This document shows, piece after piece, positions 11,296 to 22,477 of a stretch of 64,000 nucleotides of DNA. A program made the translations under genes and the position numbers. The first letter of the stretch is position 1; every line of letters begins with the position of its first letter. The stretch lies in the NCBI GenBank assembly GCA_000310025.1, contig FN648365.1, positions 46,137 to 110,136 on the forward strand, written 5' to 3'. The notes under the pieces were generated by a model that was not told where the DNA came from, made no database searches, and worked only from the letters and a program-made list of their open reading frames with translations. This stretch comes from Ectocarpus siliculosus. Taxonomy: Eukaryota; Sar; Phaeophyceae; Ectocarpales; Ectocarpaceae.

Positions 11296-11757
11296 TTATA
11301 ACCGGCTGAAATGGAGTACGACGTCCCGAAGACAACCAGAGATTTTTTTATTGCCTTGCCCACACGACACGCTGTGTCGAGGGGGAAACGCCCCCTGCGC
11401 CCGACGTTGATATCCTTGCCCATTGTATGTTTCTTTTTGTTGGGCGACAGATACGGGTCGCGCCTCATGCATCTGCAGGTTGTTGGTATTTCCGCACAGA
11501 GGTTTCGAGGACAGATCCTCGCTACACCACTCTAACTTGGCGACGAACTCGGCGTTAATTTCTCGGTTGTCGAATACCACGTCATCAGGGCCTAGGTTTT
11601 GGGGAACCAACGGCTCCACCGGTAGAAAGAGTATTCTCCCAGCATGATCTATTTCAGAACGGTTACATTCAACGACGCAACATTTTCCGCCACGCACTTG
11701 TTGTTGATCGTTATGCGCGTTCACATGCACCTCCGCTTGATTGCTTATGTGACACAA
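11296..11757 (-). CDS. Unidentified 153-codon open frame, possible gene remnant
   Basis: Complete minus-strand frame. Its central half has ordinary protein composition (mixed hydrophobic and charged residues, five Cys spread through it) rather than the Ser/Arg bias of chance frames here. No domain is recognised. No flanking exon with matching phase was found, so it may be a transposon fragment or chance. Confidence 0.28.
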   Translation of the reverse strand: MCHISNQAEVHVNAHNDQQQVRGGKCCVVECNRSEIDHAGRILFLPVEPLVPQNLGPDDVVFDNREINAEFVAKLEWCSEDLSSKPLCGNTNNLQMHEARPVSVAQQKETYNGQGYQRRAQGAFPPRHSVSCGQGNKKISGCLRDVVLHFSRL

Positions 11758-12996
11758 ACATTTACTCCGTCAAGTACCGGTCGTGAAGATGATTTGATGG
11801 CGTAGCGGTATTCGCCACCTACATAATTTCGGTCGCATGTTTCGAATCGATCTACTGTAGGTGCAAGATACCGGGGAATGTCCGCACGACTCTTGGTCAT
11901 GTTTCGAACGATGCATAGCTATGAAAGTGTAGCGTCGAGTTCGAACTACATGCGCGCTAATCAAGTGACGCTCAATAATACCAGCAGAGACGACCACGGT
12001 CAAGCAATCGTATTCGTTCCCGTGATGGAAGCCACATGCTGTACGGTCCTATTGTTTTTTTACCATAGGCCTCGCCGTAAGATGAACCGCCACGAGGAAT
12101 TCGACATGGCGCCGTGAATTCCCACCCCCAGAAAAAAACAAAAAAATACCATGCCTCGCACGTCGCCTGACCCCATGTCGACCCGTCCTGGCTATGTCCG
12201 AATGCCCACGAGATTTGATGACCCGGATGCACGATAGCGTATCCCTGTCAATTTTCTCGTGTCTTTGTGTCACGTTTCTCTGCGTAGTGAGATATCCCAG
12301 GCACCAGGCGGATCATTTCATGAAGACCTCGAAGATGCAAGAGGGAATCAAGCAAGTCCATGAAACCAACATACGGCGCGGGCCCATGGGGATCAACAAG
12401 GGCATGACAAAACGGCACTCGGCGCTTCCTATAGTAGTACCCCACAGCTGGTCATCGTCAATCGGTACTGCACGCCACCGCCGAGAGACAGACTGGGGTC
12501 TCTCCAAGGTAGCGCTCGCCGATGTGCTCCTTGGTAGAGGAACCCTTTGCTTCCTTCGGTTTGGGGTGTTCTAGGCGGGCGGGGCCGCACGAAGCCCAAC
12601 GGCTGAGCTGTGTCATTCCGTTTGGAAGTCAAATTGCACGCAGGATGTGTATCGTACCGGTTCGGTACTGATAATACAAGCGTATTGTACGACATCGGAC
12701 CACCCGACGGGTTCAACTGTTGTCTCCCGAAGCAGTTATCGCACGACTTCGAAGTGGGTGTTCTATGAATGAATGGGAGGCTCAATCGTCCGAGAATGCT
12801 ACTCTACAACAATTTTGTCCCGTCTAGTGGTATTCGGAGGGAGACCTGTGTTTATTAGCAGAGACACGGTAGGATACCGCTGAGGCATTGTGCCGTGCGG
12901 GACGTGTGGAACGGGGGAAGTCTCCCTCCGTAGGCCACAGAAAGTGAATCAAGGCAATTCGAAAGAAAAACAATAAATACGAAATTTGAGGGGTTT
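11758..12996. other. No confident gene
   Basis: Minus-strand frames at 12429-12785 and 12248-12445 and a plus-strand frame at 12194-12574 all look moderately protein-like but conflict. I could not join them with GT-AG introns. This may be decayed transposon coding sequence. Confidence 0.4.
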
Positions 12997-13094
12997 TGCG
13001 ATTGGGCGACTCTACATCGCGATGATTGGAAGAGCCTGATATTAAGGAAAGGAAATATGGCGGTTGGCGGTCCGCGGCTCTGTATGAAGGACCT
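12997..13094 (+). repeat. Dispersed repeat A, copy 2
   Basis: Matches 241-336 in the same orientation with about ten differences. Confidence 0.8.
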
Positions 13095-14220
13095 GATTGA
13101 CACAGACATATTTTGTGGATGATGAAGGTATGAAGAGCATATATGGATACAACCTCCGCACGTGGCAAGGTTGGTACCGGCGAAAGATGGTAAGTCCGCC
13201 GAGACAGACATGGCGATCATTTCGTCCTGGTAGGGTAGGTGTACAGCATGTGGCATACGTTATGGCCGGAATGATGGATCAAGAACGTGTCAGAAGTAGT
13301 CGGAATAAACAGGTGGACAGGACGACCGTGAAGCATAAATGAGCTCTCTGTCGCTTCGTCCCACGACGCACGGTACACACGCAAGTCCCAGATGAAAAAC
13401 AGAGATCTGACCTAGAAGTGAAGGGGTAATACCCCCCCAGTTTAAAACGACGTGGGATCTTGAATGGAACGGAGGTAATCGGAAACAATATATCCACACT
13501 ACTGTAACACCACAGGCTACCGTTGAAGAGATGTGATAGGCAAATTTAAGGACACAGAACAATCATAATATTGGAATACTTTCAGCATAAATGAACACAA
13601 AATGAGGACGGCTCGAGAGCGGGTACCATGAGCCCTGGACACGTACGTGATTTGACGAAAAGTAAATATTGATATAACATGAACGTATCGAGTTTTCGGC
13701 CTGCAATAAGCGAGCATCCCGAAAGCGCAAAGGCTCCAATCAATTATGAAAAGGCATATTGAAATATTCATCCGAAACAGTGCCCAAGGGCGAAGTCAAA
13801 ACAGTGTGCGTGTGAGAAGGTGCGCGGTGCTGTTGTCCAAGAGACGAAAATGAACATGCAAACAGCCACCGTTCCTGTCACATCTCAAAACGTAAAACGA
13901 CCAATAGGTAAACCAACAAGAAGCAGACGGTAATGACGAAAAGAGGAAGGAAGCAGACGGTGGATACGATAAAGGTACCTCCCACCATAACATGAAGTAA
14001 CCAACAGCGAAGTGACATCGAAAGTAGGTGCACAGAAGAGGCCACAAGCCGTCGTACATCCGGGAGGTACAGGATGGACCGAACGGCTCAGAAGGAACGC
14101 CAAAGGAGGAGCCCGCACGATGACAAGAAGCGACGTACTCCATGAAGGAAACCGAAAGGACAGGAATGCAGCAGGGCAAAGAAGATACGCACTGGCAATC
14201 AATGTAGAAGAAAGTTAAAT
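13095..14220. other. No supported gene
   Basis: AT-richer stretch with short open frames only. I see no repeats, RNA genes or regulatory sites that can be supported. Confidence 0.5.
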
Positions 14221-14223
14221 CTA

Positions 14224-14396
14224 GGACAGGTTCTTGAGCGTCATTATACTGGTCGTTGATGTTCGTCGTCGTATTGCGCGTCCTCGTGCGCCCGGTGGTT
14301 CTCCTCCTCCTCGTCCTTCTCCTTCTCTCCTCCTCCTCCTCCTCCTCCTTTCCCCCTCCATGTTCCGAGTCATGTTGATGTTGTTCAGGGTCATTG

Positions 14397-14427
<31 letters not shown>

Positions 14428-14560
14428 CAGCGTCAGCGTCGGCGTCGGCGAATGCAGAAGGGCGGGGGGTAGTGACCTTGCTTTTCTTGCCCTTGCCGTT
14501 GGGTTTTGGCGAAGGTTTGCGCTTGATCTTGTGGGATTTCGCGGTAGATAAAGCTCCGCG
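14224..14560 (-). CDS. Possible low-complexity exon (Lys/Asp-Ala/Gly-Asn/Glu-rich)
   Basis: On the minus strand one frame stays open and reads, in order, a Lys-rich basic stretch, an Asp-Ala dipeptide run, a Gly-Asn dipeptide run, a six-Glu run, then an Arg/Thr-rich stretch. The DNA is a series of GACGCC, GGCAAC and GAG microsatellites, so the open frame could be a by-product of triplet repeats. The other minus-strand frame (14221-14877) is Arg- and Ser/Pro-biased and looks less protein-like. No confident partner exon was found. Confidence 0.25.
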
Positions 14561-15023
14561 TCTAGTAGCATGGAACTGGAATGGTACTCGTTCATACCGG
14601 AATGGGACACAGACGACGTGGCTTGGCGAACGCGTTGATGGTGACGGCTTGCCGTAGGCCGTCGAATATGGGCGCTTGGTCTTGGCTCATGGACTGGCGA
14701 CGATCCGAGAGCGCAAGGGCGCACCATGAATAAATGATGATCCATGGTTGGCAGACCCGAGTGGTGGGAAGACACGGGGAAAAATCGTCGGAGTAATTGT
14801 TGATGTTTCCGTTGGTGTGGATGACGGATCACTATACGGCCAGAAATTGTGCTCGCCGAGCAGGAGATAGAAGACATGAAAGCATGGATGGGCTAAAATG
14901 ACTCAAACGATAGGAATGTAGGAAGCACACAACGTTTTTTATATTGTTTGTGAGTTGGGCAAGGTATCAAGCAATGCTCTATCCGTCACCCATGAACAAT
15001 CGGTAGGTGTTGGAGACGTTTCC
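14561..15023. other. No supported gene
   Basis: Only weak open frames. A minus-strand frame near 14590-14690 reads like protein over about 30 residues, but I could not connect it by splicing. Confidence 0.4.
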
Positions 15024-15047
15024 TTAGGGTTAGGGTTAGGGTTAGGA
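15024..15047 (+). repeat. Interstitial telomeric repeat (TTAGGG)n
   Basis: Nearly four uninterrupted TTAGGG units. The orientation is opposite to the tract at 2899-2916. Telomere-type DNA inside a contig marks past break repair, a fusion or a subtelomere, and shows that the host telomere repeat is probably TTAGGG. Confidence 0.85.
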
Positions 15048-16943
15048 ACAACACAGCAGATTTGTCTCTTCATACCGTAGTATATTTTCAAGAAAAATGA
15101 CCGACGGTCGACGACGACGTTCTGCGAGTATTTAGTTAGGGCGATTCGTTCCGTGCTGTCCTCATGTCAAGACACAATATGGTATCCACGCAAGCTGTAC
15201 CTCATGGCGGTGAAGTGGAGGTCCGGGCCCGTCGATGAAGCTGGGATAGGACTACGGCAGGCGACCCGACGGTTTTCAGGAGTGTAGCGCAGCTTCAGGG
15301 CAACTTGTCGAGGAAAACGCGACCTTTACTAACTTTGCCTTGGTTTCTTGTTGCCAGGTGGTACGTTTAGGCACTTTGGGATTTTGTTCGAGTTTGGTGA
15401 CGCCTTTTAGAGCCCCTCAAACCAGAGTCGGTGTATGCCTGATGGTCCTAGTTTCGTCGCGTGGCTAGCATGCAAGGGGATGCTGTTTCCAACAAAACAA
15501 CAGGAGTCAAGCTGTTCAGCTCTGCCCACCATCTCCTTAACTGAGAGGAAGTGAAGTATCAAGCGCACACGCACGCCTGAAGGACTTAACCACCCTCATT
15601 TTCGACCACGTGTGCAGAATGAGTGGAAAAATGACCTGGGAACAGGTATTGTACCAAGTATGTCTAGCATATGTACTTTTACTGCTGGTGTAGCGAGCGT
15701 TTCGCAATATCAAAACCAAAGGTTGCTACGTCAAACAGTCGCCATGTCCATCAGATCATAGCAGACCCGTTATTTATGCGGGTCTGCCAACATGCAACGT
15801 GCCAAACCCACCCACCCATATCCAACTTCGCTTGGACACGAACCGTATCCGAGCGAAATTGAAGACACAGCGACTGTTTGTGGTGACGTGTGCATACACG
15901 TTGAAGGGATCGTATGGGTTTTTTCAAGCACAAGACGCCAGCCCCTCCGGAATGGCAGGATTTCTTCGCTACGAAACGGCGTTCAACAAGCAGGGCATAA
16001 TATCATTCATGATTTTTCGTGAGAGAGTCCTCCCACCCCAACTCCTTCCTGCACGAGATGTATGAGAACACAAGATGTACGAAAAAAAGCCAAAACCAAA
16101 GTAGGCGCCGCCTGACGCCAACGAGCAGCACATACATAAGATCGAGGAAGACCTTGCCATACCCCTGTCTTCCTACCCTGTAAAGCTATACAAGGGTTCT
16201 GAACGGCCACGGGGGCCCGCATCGCAAGCGAAAGTAATGGACGACGGTGAAAGGGAGATAATAAGAAGACAGCGAAGTTGGAAAGCTGGTGAGAATCTGT
16301 TCCCGTGCTCGGGTGAGACTGAAAAAGCGAAGCACAATGTAATGCATGCTGAGAACGAACGGGTACCTGTATGTGCAGGTGACGAAGGCTTGCCCACAGA
16401 AAGAGAATTTGTGCGGAGATAATAGTATTTACTGTCAGTAAACCAGATAACGGCTCGGTGCTGGAGGATCCGAAAAAAACATGCGGAAGAGGAAACAAAG
16501 CAACACCGCGAAGATTGACTGCAACATCTACGCCGAGCAGTGCCGTTAAAACCACCGGGAAGGCTAGCAGCCACGTACCTACCCGCGTTTTTGCAACGAT
16601 CGATGCTCATGCTTGCACTACACTAATGCAATATACAACTTCGAGAAGAAAGAGATGACTCCGAGGAAACCTATGGAATAAGCAAGAGAGAAGAATCGAA
16701 ACCCGACCTCCAACTCTGATCGAACGGGGTGTAGATTAAGGTGGCACTGGAGGTGGCAGGTTTCCTCTGACAAATACAGCTAATTTCGACGAAAAAAATT
16801 CAGACGGTTTCAAAAATAGAACTAACGGCACTGTGAAACGTGGTCCAACGAGAGTGGCGGAAACAGGCCGAATCGCACATAGTTAGAGCGTGATCACAGC
16901 TGGGCTGCTGAGGGCCCGTGGCGCCGTCTGCTCCAGCGTCATC
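15048..16943. other. No confident gene
   Basis: Frames at 15799-16065 (plus) and 16007-16555 (minus) are the longest. They overlap and I recognise neither. No repeats are shared with other parts of the window. Confidence 0.45.
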
Positions 16944-19010
16944 ATGGCGGACCCACAAGGTAAGGAGTCGACCATGGTACCCAGATAGACCCTTCCTGAA
17001 GTTTTGGTGCCATGTGGGTGGCTGTGAGTAGAGTTAGCACCACACGATTTTTGCATGCCGACCACGCTGGCTGCACCCGTTTTAGGGCTTACCATAGAGG
17101 CCACATTTCGGGCTTGCCACTTAGCAGACAGCACCGACACCCCAAGAGTGTTTGATGCCAACCGCTGTCCCATGCTGGAGCGAGGAATCGTCTGCGCGAT
17201 TGCTGGCAATCACGTATAACCTCGAGTTGAGATCAAAATGTCGATTTTTGGTCTAAAAACCGGCCCGCGGCATGACAAGGGCCAGGTACGCATCAACTCC
17301 TCCGAACGGCGAGTGCAGGCTGCCGATCAATGCGGGTTTTTGCCACAGAGTATTGCAGTTGTATGCCCAGCTAATTCCGAAGGCAGCGGCGAATTTGGTT
17401 GTAAACAGCAGTTGCCCAGTACATTTTGGTAAAATTGAGGATGTTTTTGAGGCAGCCTTATCCCCCCGCCCCGCTGAAAGTACCCCGCCTTCAGGCAGAG
17501 CAGGCTCCATGGGAGCAGAACCTGGCCAAAAGTGTCCCGAGAGTGAAAGATAGCTGGGGTGGAGAGCTTTGAAATGAAGTACTACTATCGCGTCCGAGTA
17601 GGGTGCGCAGACGTTTAAGTTTTGATACCGTAAACCTAGAAATGACCCAACACCGCATTTTCCTTGGCGCGCAGGCACAGCAGGAAGCGACGCAACCGCT
17701 TTCCCTGCAGTCGCCATTGGTCCAGACATCGTGACCCTGTTGTGCACCCAACCAGTGCATTGCTGTTGGCGCCATCAGGAAGAAGTAGAGACGGCTCTTG
17801 GTCTAGAAAAATACGCTATTAGCGTTTTTTATCAGGGGCTAGGGGGGAGGGGTAGTGGGGCGACCAAGGGGAAAAGGATACAAGACCAACTGGAGAAGGC
17901 CGGTGTTTTCCGCAGCCAGGGGGACACCAAGCCGCACAGGGTTTGGTGGTTGGCTTTTAGGGGGAAGGACGCGACACGACCCAGGCTTGAGGACAGAGGA
18001 GAAGATAACTTGTGCGTGCCGGCTGGGAGCGGTGCTGAAGAACACCGTGGGACCCCTAGAGATACCAACCCGGCCGTTGGCGCAACGACAGCACAGGAGG
18101 GGGGGGGGAGTAGTACAGTAACGCCAGACGAACAAGAGGAACAAGAGCTTCCGGAGAAAACGAAACGGAGGTATGTTCTACGTCCAATTTTATTATGGTG
18201 CCTCTGTGGGGTTACCAGTGGGCGGTCGTCGTGCTCTGATGACTACAAAGCACTGCTGTGTAGGCCAATTACGCACTACCATGTACTCGTCACATGCCTT
18301 GATGTTCTGCTGTTGACTACTCCTTTGCGACTACCATTGTATTGCCGAGCACTATGGTGAGGGTGTTGGCTCATGCCACCTGAATATCCCTCATGCGTCG
18401 CCGCGACGCTGTCTATTTCCGTTGCTCATGTTGCCGCGGTCATTTTTTCTCTTGTTTCTGCTTCACGCCACCTTCGCCAGCGGGGTCTCCTGCGGCCACG
18501 GGCGTCGCCCCACCTACCTCCGAGTCGGCAGGAGATGCGGAAGGAAAGGCCGCCGCGCCGCCGAACGAGAAGGGTACTTGTCGCGCGGGAGCGGGCGCAC
18601 GCGCCGCGGCCCCGCCGAAGGCAGCGGCACCAGGGCCGTCAAGCACAACACGTGGTAGACGGCGGCAGAGACAGTCTGCGCCGCCGGAGAAGGCGGCGGC
18701 GCCAGGGCCGTCAAGCGCAACACGTGGTGGACGGCGGCAGAGACAGTCTGCGCCGCCGGAGAAGGCGGCGGCGCCAGGGCCGTCAAGCGCAACACGTGGT
18801 GGACGGCGGCAGAGACAGTCTGCGCCGCCGGAGAAGGCCGCGGCGCCAGGGCCGTCAAGCGCAACACGCGGTCGACGGCAGCAGAGGCATACCAGGAAAC
18901 CTGCCAGATTTGCGAACGCGCATGTGGGGTCCAGTGATGACAGCGAGGTTCCCGAGAGCAGGGAATCAGCTGACTCAAAAAGTAGTAGCGACGATGGGAG
19001 CGAGCCTTGA
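16944..19010 (+). CDS. Tentative multi-exon gene with C-terminal 24-residue repeats
   Basis: Unidentified. Possible pieces on the plus strand are a 16-nt first exon 16944-16959 (ATG, then a strong GTAAGG donor), 17098-17213, a frame from 17359 to about 17550, a long frame from the CAG acceptor at 17675 to a GTATGT donor after 18170, and a final exon ending with TGA at 19010. The 17675-18170 piece is the most protein-like, with a helical, charged first half and an acidic Glu-rich end. The last exon is Ala/Pro/Ser/Arg-rich, has about 3.5 copies of a 24-residue repeat and ends in an acidic Ser/Asp tail. The phase of the last junction does not match, so at least one exon or splice site is wrong. 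Opposite-strand frames of similar length exist at 16883-17209 and 17253-17747, so even the strand is not certain. Confidence 0.33.
18631..18875 (+). repeat. 72-bp tandem repeat, in-frame
   Basis: About 3.5 copies of a 72-bp unit with very few differences. 72 is divisible by three, so the repeat keeps the reading frame and would encode a 24-residue Ala/Pro/Arg/Gln-rich module in the tentative gene's last exon. The high identity implies recent expansion or homogenisation. Confidence 0.9.
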
Positions 19011-19427
19011 GCCTTGGTTGAGAGGAGCTTTTCTGCGATGGCTGGGGCTGTGGGAGAGTGGGCGGGTGGTTGGGTGCGTGGGCCGCCGGACGCGAAACGA
19101 GGGCAACGGCTGGCATGCGATGGAAGCTGTAGTCGGGGTGGGGTTTTTTCAACAATGAACGTAAGAGGGTGAGTGACGTCGTCCTTGTGTGTGGTGTTAG
19201 CAACGTGTCGTGTTTGAATATAATGTGAGCCATAGAATCGCTTTGTATTTATGTCATTTCTGACTTACGATGGTTTTATTGTTGCTGCCAAGCGGGGTGG
19301 CGGCGATTCGGGGGAGGCGCGGGTATAGTACAGAGGGAAACCACCTAAGGGTTCGAGGTTCGGCTAACTTTATTTTTCCCTTCTTTATGCACCCTCGCAC
19401 GTGTCGTTATAGGGGGGGGGGGGGGGG
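19011..19427. other. No supported gene; poly-G run at right edge
   Basis: Likely the 3' flank of the tentative gene. An 18-base G run around 19411-19428 sits at the outer edge of the inverted-repeat element. Confidence 0.5.
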
Positions 19428-20102
19428 GTGTACTCATAGTCGTGCATGCCGTAGTCGTTTGACCATTGACCTCGCATCCCTACAAAGCCGGGACGGAGCA
19501 CGCCGGGTTCTCACCGGACCAGGCTCTCACATCACCAAGCGCGAAGCGCCGTGAGGTATTTGGCGAGTCGCATGAAGGGTGAGCTGCATCCTGCTAAGGG
19601 TGTTCGGCATCTTGTGCTTACTTCCTTGCGTACGGATGACAGCTACGTATGACTTAATTTATTTTCTGGTGCTTTCACTTCCAGAGACAGTTGTAAGCAC
19701 TGTGTAACTGCCTCGAGGAAGCTTGACCATTTTAACACAACGTGGTGCGATCATCCCCCGTTGCGCGGAGTGAGGTTTCTCGACCCCGCACAACATGATC
19801 TACTCGACCACCATTATGGTTACCGCCAAAAAAAAAACCAGAGGTAAAAAAAAAAGACGGTAACCTGGTTGCCGAGTTCACGAAGTGAATTGGCTTGTTT
19901 TACAACGTCGTTGCCAAGCGACGAAAACCCAATCCCGATTGCAAACACCGAGTGGGGGGCTTGTTTTACAACGTCGTTGCCAAGCGACGAAAACCCAACC
20001 CCGATGACAAACACCGGGGGGGGCGGCATGTTTTACAACGTCGTTGCCAAGCGACGAAAACCCAGCCCCGATGGCAAACACCGGGGGGGGGGGGGGGGGG
20101 GT
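19428..20102 (+). repeat. Left inverted arm
   Basis: Pairs with 24640-25297. It ends internally in three tandem units (about 19893-20100), each followed by a G run. The assembly gap starts inside the last G run. Confidence 0.85.
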
Positions 20103-20202
20103 NNNNNNNNNNNNNNNNNNNNNNNNNNNNNNNNNNNNNNNNNNNNNNNNNNNNNNNNNNNNNNNNNNNNNNNNNNNNNNNNNNNNNNNNNNNNNNNNNN
20201 NN
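20103..20202. other. Assembly gap (100 N)
   Basis: Exactly 100 N, probably a placeholder of unknown true size, with a long G run on the left and C/G runs on the right. Confidence 0.99.
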
Positions 20203-22124
20203 CCCCCCGAACTTTTCGGAAGGGGGGGGGGGGGCAAGGAAACGTCCGCACGGGGGGGGAAACAGAAACACAGACCGCACGGTCCTTCTGTTTTGCGTGT
20301 CTTCCACACCGAGTCTAGGTATGCATTATTTTTTGTCTTTGCGCACGGGTCTACGACACATTTTTTCTACGGCTTACGGAAGAAATGGCGAGCACCTACC
20401 GCATCCCTCTGCCGCTGCCGATGGTGGCAGGTCGTATTTTGTTTTTTGGCGGGGTAGCGGAGAAGACAACAAAAGATGGCTTGGAAAAAAAACACACACA
20501 TACACACTCGCAGCTGTGGAGCATGGCGTGCGCCAAAGCCAGCATCCGAGGAAGGGACAGCCGGGTCTTTGTGTGCTTGATATGGGCAGCCGTGTATTTT
20601 TAGGATGCATGTCAGCGGAAAAGCGTCAACTGTCGCGGGGCCTACGCGTAGCTTGTCTTCCACATATGCGCTGGTGACGGACAGCGGATTTTCTTTTTCG
20701 GCATCACGTCGCAACTAGACGTCGCACATCGCAGGTGCACTGCCGCAGCGTTTCTCGCCTTTTATTTTTTTGTGTCCCTCTTGCTCGTTGCCAAGTGGCC
20801 CTGTATAGAATGATAAACAGAACAAGCTGAGATTAAAAAAAAAAATACGCCTAGCGCAGACCCTCTACTCCCCCTCTGCCCTAAAAAAAAAAAGTCGAGC
20901 GCAGAACCTCTAGTCCCCCTCTGCCCACACATGCACGCCTGAGTAGCCCCCCAACAACAACCCTGGTACTTGCTCTTATGCATTATTTTTTTAAGCGAAA
21001 GTTTCGCACTGTCCGCCAGTGCAACTAGACAACCACAAAAAAAAAACATCTCTGTCGACCTCAACCAGGCCTCTCGTTCGAACAGACCCGTGGATGCGAG
21101 CCTACTAGTGCCTCAGCAACGCTAGAACGACATCACGAGGAATGCCCTCCTTCCCCTTGCCGCAAAACATGCCCATAGCGGCTGCAAAACATTCCCCGCG
21201 CCGGCATTGGTTTCCTTGCCCAGTAGCCCCAATCTCTTGCGCCGCCAAGTATTGTAGATTGCTCCTAACCGTGCGCGCAAGCACGTACGGCACATTGTCG
21301 CCTTCGCTGTCCCTCGCCTTCTATATGGTGAGTTTCAACAAATACAAGTGACCGCTCCCCCTGAGCAAGGTGGCAGGATAATTGACACCGCCAAATCCGT
21401 CTAATTACCTCCACCCACCGTGCGTACCGTCGTTTCATCTTGCACCCTGAGGTGAAGCAACGATGTCATCGTGTGGTATGAGATATCACCCCCCCCACGA
21501 TAGTAATTTCCAGTTCTTCAATGCCCTCAATAAAGGCACATTGGCGAGGCAGAAAACGTCGGAGTTGTAACGCTCTTGTGGACCACTTCCCGAAACGTTT
21601 TGTGGTGACTACACACCTCTTCGGGCCCAGTGCGGGAGTGAACCTCTGACATTTGGAGCGGGGTGTGTGTGCCAAACGTTTGTGCGGGGGGGGGGGGGGC
21701 TGAAATCTTGGGTGACACGGCGCGTATTTTTTTTGTATGCTCTCTTTGATTTTGCAGACTTTCTTTGGTCTTGGAGAGGGCATGTACGTTAGGGCCAAGC
21801 ACCGTGCCACTCCTAACTCTGCATCCATGTGGCTGCTGCGTGCAACAGGATATTCCTGCGTTTCGTTCGTGTTAGAGCTTCAACATAGACTGCATCTGTG
21901 GGCTGGGATAGAGCCAGCACGTACGAGAGAGAGCGGTTTGTAGGTATACAACTACAAGCATTCTGGTGTTACATGTTGGTTGCTGTACAATCCACGTATC
22001 GGCTTGACGGGAGGCTGCCCACCGTCTGATACACGGCCTTTCGTGAAAAAAGAAAGCCACTACACGTACCTGGATGGACACCCCAGCGATGATATGGGCC
22101 TGTTGGCGCCCACAGGTTGTAACC
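20203..22124. other. Interior of inverted-repeat element, left part
   Basis: Contains a short dimeric repeat near 20848-20928 ('gcgcaga(c/a)cctct(a)ctccccctctgccc' twice) and a G run near 21688-21701. A minus-strand frame at 21466-21828 has a protein-like second half but no recognised domain. No transposase motif could be identified. Confidence 0.45.
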
Positions 22125-22477
22125 CCGCCCGGGTCGCCTTTCTTCCATTGCGGAAGGGGTGTCTGGCACCCGCACCCTTGCGCGGTCGTCTCCGCTTGCT
22201 CCCGTAGCAATGAACGAACTCCACCCGGGTTTGCCAGGGCCGTCTTCAGCAGCGCCGTCGCCAGAGGTGACTGCTTGGCAGCACGCGGGGGCTCGTCTGC
22301 CACGAGGGTGGCGAGCTCGTCGTCCAACTCTTCGTCTTGCGAACCCTCGCCATCGAGGCTAGGTGCTGATGCCGTGGCAGCAGCTGCCCCCTGTCCTTCG
22401 GCATCACCGGCGACACCGCAAGCGATCTCGAGCCATGGATCGTCGTCCTCTACAGTGGTCTTAGCGCGTTTGGCAGG
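22125..22477 (-). CDS. Possible exon inside the inverted-repeat element
   Basis: The minus-strand frame is open from a TAG acceptor at 22478-22479 to about 22125. It begins with a Lys/Arg-rich stretch that could serve as a nuclear signal, then an acidic Ala/Glu/Asp-rich segment, then a helical segment and a Gly-Cys-Gly-Cys patch followed by basic residues. This could be the end of an element-encoded protein. I do not recognise the family, and neighbouring exons were not found. Confidence 0.3.

Noticed and set aside
14221-14877. 218-codon minus-strand frame
   Set aside because: Ser/Pro/Arg-biased shadow of triplet repeats. The alternative minus frame looks more protein-like but is also unsupported.
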